The notes beneath the pieces are model-generated. The model was not told where the DNA came from. It saw nothing but the letters and a program-made list of their open reading frames with translations, and made no database searches. From Rhizophagus irregularis (lineage: Eukaryota; Glomeromycota; Glomeromycetes; Glomerales; Glomeraceae), in NCBI RefSeq assembly GCF_026210795.1, contig NC_089453.1, forward strand, positions 3,102,501 through 3,166,500: a stretch of DNA of 64,000 bases, written 5' to 3'. Position 1 is the first letter of the stretch, and every line of letters begins with the position of its first letter. The translations under genes were made by a program, and so were the position numbers. Below are positions 61,526 to 64,000 of this stretch, piece by piece.

Positions 61526-62256
61526 TTACGGATTAAATTTTGTTAATGAGGAAATTATGAACTTTACTTTATCATCATTTTCGTAAAAAGAAGATTCAAA
61601 AGTTACACTTTTTAAATTATTTTGTGTTAACCCATCTGAAATAAAATCAACGAATTTATAATTAACGATTGAATATTATTACATATTTGTGATAATTGAT
61701 AAAAAAAATCGGAACATATATTTGAACGACACCATAATTCCGTAAGATTAATTAAACAAACTTTTGTTTCAGGTGAACAAACAATATAATTATCGACATC
61801 ATATCCTGAATAATAATCCAAAGTTATCATTGATGAAATTTTACTCATAAGCATTTTTAATAATTCTTGTAATAATAAATTTTTATTATATCCAAAACCT
61901 CTTGAAGCAATATAAGGAAATCTTTGAATCATTCAATAGATTCCGTATATTGAAATAACTTTGAAAAATGATGGATAATTAAACAATGGAGGTTTTGAAT
62001 TATAGTGACAATGAAAAATTGTAAAAGATCTTTTGATTCCTTAGGAAGACAAGAAATTAACGTATTAACAATTACATATATATGGCTTATAATCACAATC
62101 ATCATTTTGAAAGTTCCAAACATCCCTCAATAAGATTCTAACGGAAATTTCACACCATTGACGATTAACTAATAAACATGAAAATAAAGTATTTTTATCA
62201 TATTCTAAATATTCAAATACACAATTAAGACAATTGAAGATAAGTTGACGAGGCAT
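61526..62256 (-). pseudogene. F-box protein pseudogene
   Basis: Starts MPRQLIFNCLNCVFEYLE, then SCLLVNRQWCEISVRIL and DVWNF. This is the N-terminal F-box (Skp1-binding, SCF ubiquitin ligase adaptor) that heads a very large F-box/LRR family in Rhizophagus. The frame ends at 62065, but the expected continuation is readable in other frames. NTLISCLPKESKDLL is at about 62075-62030. A block from SRGFGYNKNLLLQELLKM to NLTELWCRSNICSDFF is at about 61900-61690. DGLTQNNLKSVTF follows near 61625-61590, with a stop at 61526-61528. At least three frame changes and early termination make it a pseudogene. Full-length relatives are roughly 450-550 residues. Confidence 0.75.
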
Positions 62257-62259
62257 TTT

Positions 62260-63425
62260 CAGAAAAAGAAATTTCTATGCTTAAAAAAATTTACGAGTTC
62301 ATATATAAAAAAGGTGAGGTAAACTATTTTACCGAACCGAAATCAAACTTTACCCTTTTTTTGGATTGAAGATCTAAATAGTTCTAACCTTTTGGAAAAA
62401 ATATTAAATATTTTTCCATTCATCAAATTTCTATAAATCACGTGATTTATTTTTTTTGTTGTGATTTGTGAATCCGTGTATGTTGGTAATAGTAGTTTCA
62501 TGGTGTATTCCATGAAATAGTAGAAAATATAGTTAATATATATATTTGCCGATCTGTTGAGTGCATACTATGAATCCTGAATATCGTCACATGCATTCTT
62601 CGGATACTAAAGAAGAGAGCCGAAAATTATAGATTACGTATGTGCTTCAAATAAAGCAACTAAGTCTACTGTACTTAAATACATAATAATATTCAATTTA
62701 TTATTAGTTTCCTACATCTCATTTTCTTGATTTGTTTTTAAATGTTAACCATGCAGGAAAATATGGAAATAAGTAAAATTCTAGGGAATTTATAAGTTAT
62801 TTTTGATTTATCAATGACATTTTGTCATTCAGGTACACAAGTTGAGAAAGAAGAGGTTAACTTCACTTCCTCCATTTCTCACACTAGTCACAACTACTTC
62901 AAATACTACAGCTATTCCACTTTATTAACGGTGGATATATTATTACTGTATTGCAAGCAAATGATGCACATGGTAAATTTTCTTAAGGCGATGCAAGTAC
63001 AAAGAAATGAATATCATAAAAAAGAGTATAACTTGGTTTGCTTATGATTTACTTTGTTTATATTTTCATAAAACTCATTGCTACGCACCGAGAACATTTT
63101 TATATAAACAATCTAAGTGTGACGGTATGAGTGAAAATTCGTAGTTACCGACAGGTTAAATTATCGTTACTGACACAGATAGGTGGTTGGCACAGCAAAA
63201 TTATCAAAAAAATTATTAAACACAAAACATACTTCGCAACTATACACATTTATTAATTTATTCTGTTTAATATTTATTAATTAACTGTTATTAATGCTTT
63301 AATTGTGGCTAAAATTTATTATAAATATATTGTTCATATTGTATTATTTATATTGTATTTACATCATTGATTATTTTTCATCAAAGTCTAAAAAAAATTG
63401 TCAGCAATTTGATTGTCGGTAATTT
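62260..63425. other. Intergenic region, no supported gene
   Basis: A 77-residue frame at 62814-63047 has no recognisable domain or splice support. The rest is AT-rich. Confidence 0.35.
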
Positions 63426-63658
63426 AGGACCCAGAAATATATATATAGGGGTCAGGTGATGAAAAAAATTTTTTACTATGAGCTGTACGCATTTTTTCAG
63501 GGCCGGAATTATGATAATGCCAGTCGGTTACTATAATAGGAAATAAAGTCTGACTGGCATTATCAAAAATTATCTAAAAAAGGAAAGATTTTCATGACTT
63601 TTTTAGTTCAAAATACGCAAACTCAAACCTGACCCTTTTATATATATTTCTGGGTCCT
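63426..63658. mobile_element. 233-bp hAT-like MITE, AGGACCCAG termini
   Basis: The left end AGGACCCAGAAATATATATA and its inverted counterpart at the right end match. GGTAATTT flanks both sides exactly (63418-63425 and 63659-63666). The AGGACCC start, TATATATA subterminal run and 8-bp duplication link it to 46880-47409. Internal inverted motif ATAATGCCAGTC/GACTGGCATTAT. Confidence 0.85.
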
Positions 63659-64000
63659 GGTAATTTGTCTCTTTGTTTGTCCCTTCGGTAATTCGAATGT
63701 CAATTCGGTAATTTAACTGTCAATAATTTTGACCCAGACTCATTTTTTTTTAACAAAAAATTTAAAATTTTGTCATGGTTAACATCAAATCAATATTTGT
63801 TAACATATTTGTTATTTAAGTTAAAATGTATTTTTTAACTCTGGCCAATTTGTAATTTTTGGCCGGAATTAAGTGGTGAAATCACCGGTAGTGATAATCA
63901 AGATTTAGCAATATCCTAAATAATTATAAATTCAAAAATTATACCCACAAATAAACAAACAGTATTAAAAGCAACAATTTTTTATAATTTCTGAATATCA

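Noticed and set aside
62814-63047. 77-residue frame
   Set aside because: No domain, no clear start context, and nothing similar elsewhere in the window.

Overview
The window looks like nuclear DNA of an arbuscular mycorrhizal fungus (Glomeromycotina), most like Rhizophagus. The evidence is the very AT-rich sequence, the short 72-87 bp GT-AG introns, a Ser/Thr/Tyr-type kinase fused to Sel1 repeats, a broken F-box gene of the leucine-rich type these fungi carry in large numbers, giant RNF213-like genes, and dense small inverted-repeat transposons. No bacterial-style operons, rRNA, tRNA or CRISPR arrays were seen.

Layout. 1-1500 is a more GC-rich island with two converging small genes (a zinc-ribbon protein and an acidic-tailed protein) that may belong to a virus-like or mobile element running off the left edge. 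1.5-7 kb is gene-poor and carries a PIF/Harbinger-like MITE and a 1.4-kb element with CCCTATAAAA termini. 7-13 kb holds three members of an unrecognised protein family with a duplicated FFYRP-ND-Y-C module: one intact, one split by a MITE, one frameshifted. 13.8-16.8 kb is a large non-autonomous element, tentatively Helitron/Helentron-like.

The dominant feature is an inverted pair of RNF213-like genes. The + copy (18272-30950, 12 exons by my reconstruction) is full length for this family branch but has one in-frame TGA. The - copy (59094 down to 49867) is open through the CBM20 and both AAA+ regions. It then runs into a hAT-like insertion that supplies a new stop, and its remaining 3' part (about 49534-48095) is eroded. 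A third, 3'-only fragment lies at 39640-41085. Neither copy shows a RING or RZ finger.

Between the arms lie a 27-bp-TIR pogo/Tc1-like MITE (31037-31560), a 3.05-kb near-perfect palindrome with an 8-bp target duplication (32244-35296), and a second Helentron-like copy. Also there are a second copy of the 12-13.5 kb gene block (intact gene 37607-38188), a hAT-type MITE made of GGTCGGTC arrays, and a complete kinase-Sel1 gene (44290-46540). Beyond 59.1 kb there are AT-rich repeats, an F-box pseudogene (61526-62256) and one more 8-bp-TSD MITE.

Functionally, the RNF213-like and kinase-Sel1 genes belong to families linked to ubiquitin/AAA+ quality control or defence and to signalling. The rest of the window records repeated transposition and segmental duplication, and several filled and empty insertion sites can be compared inside the window.
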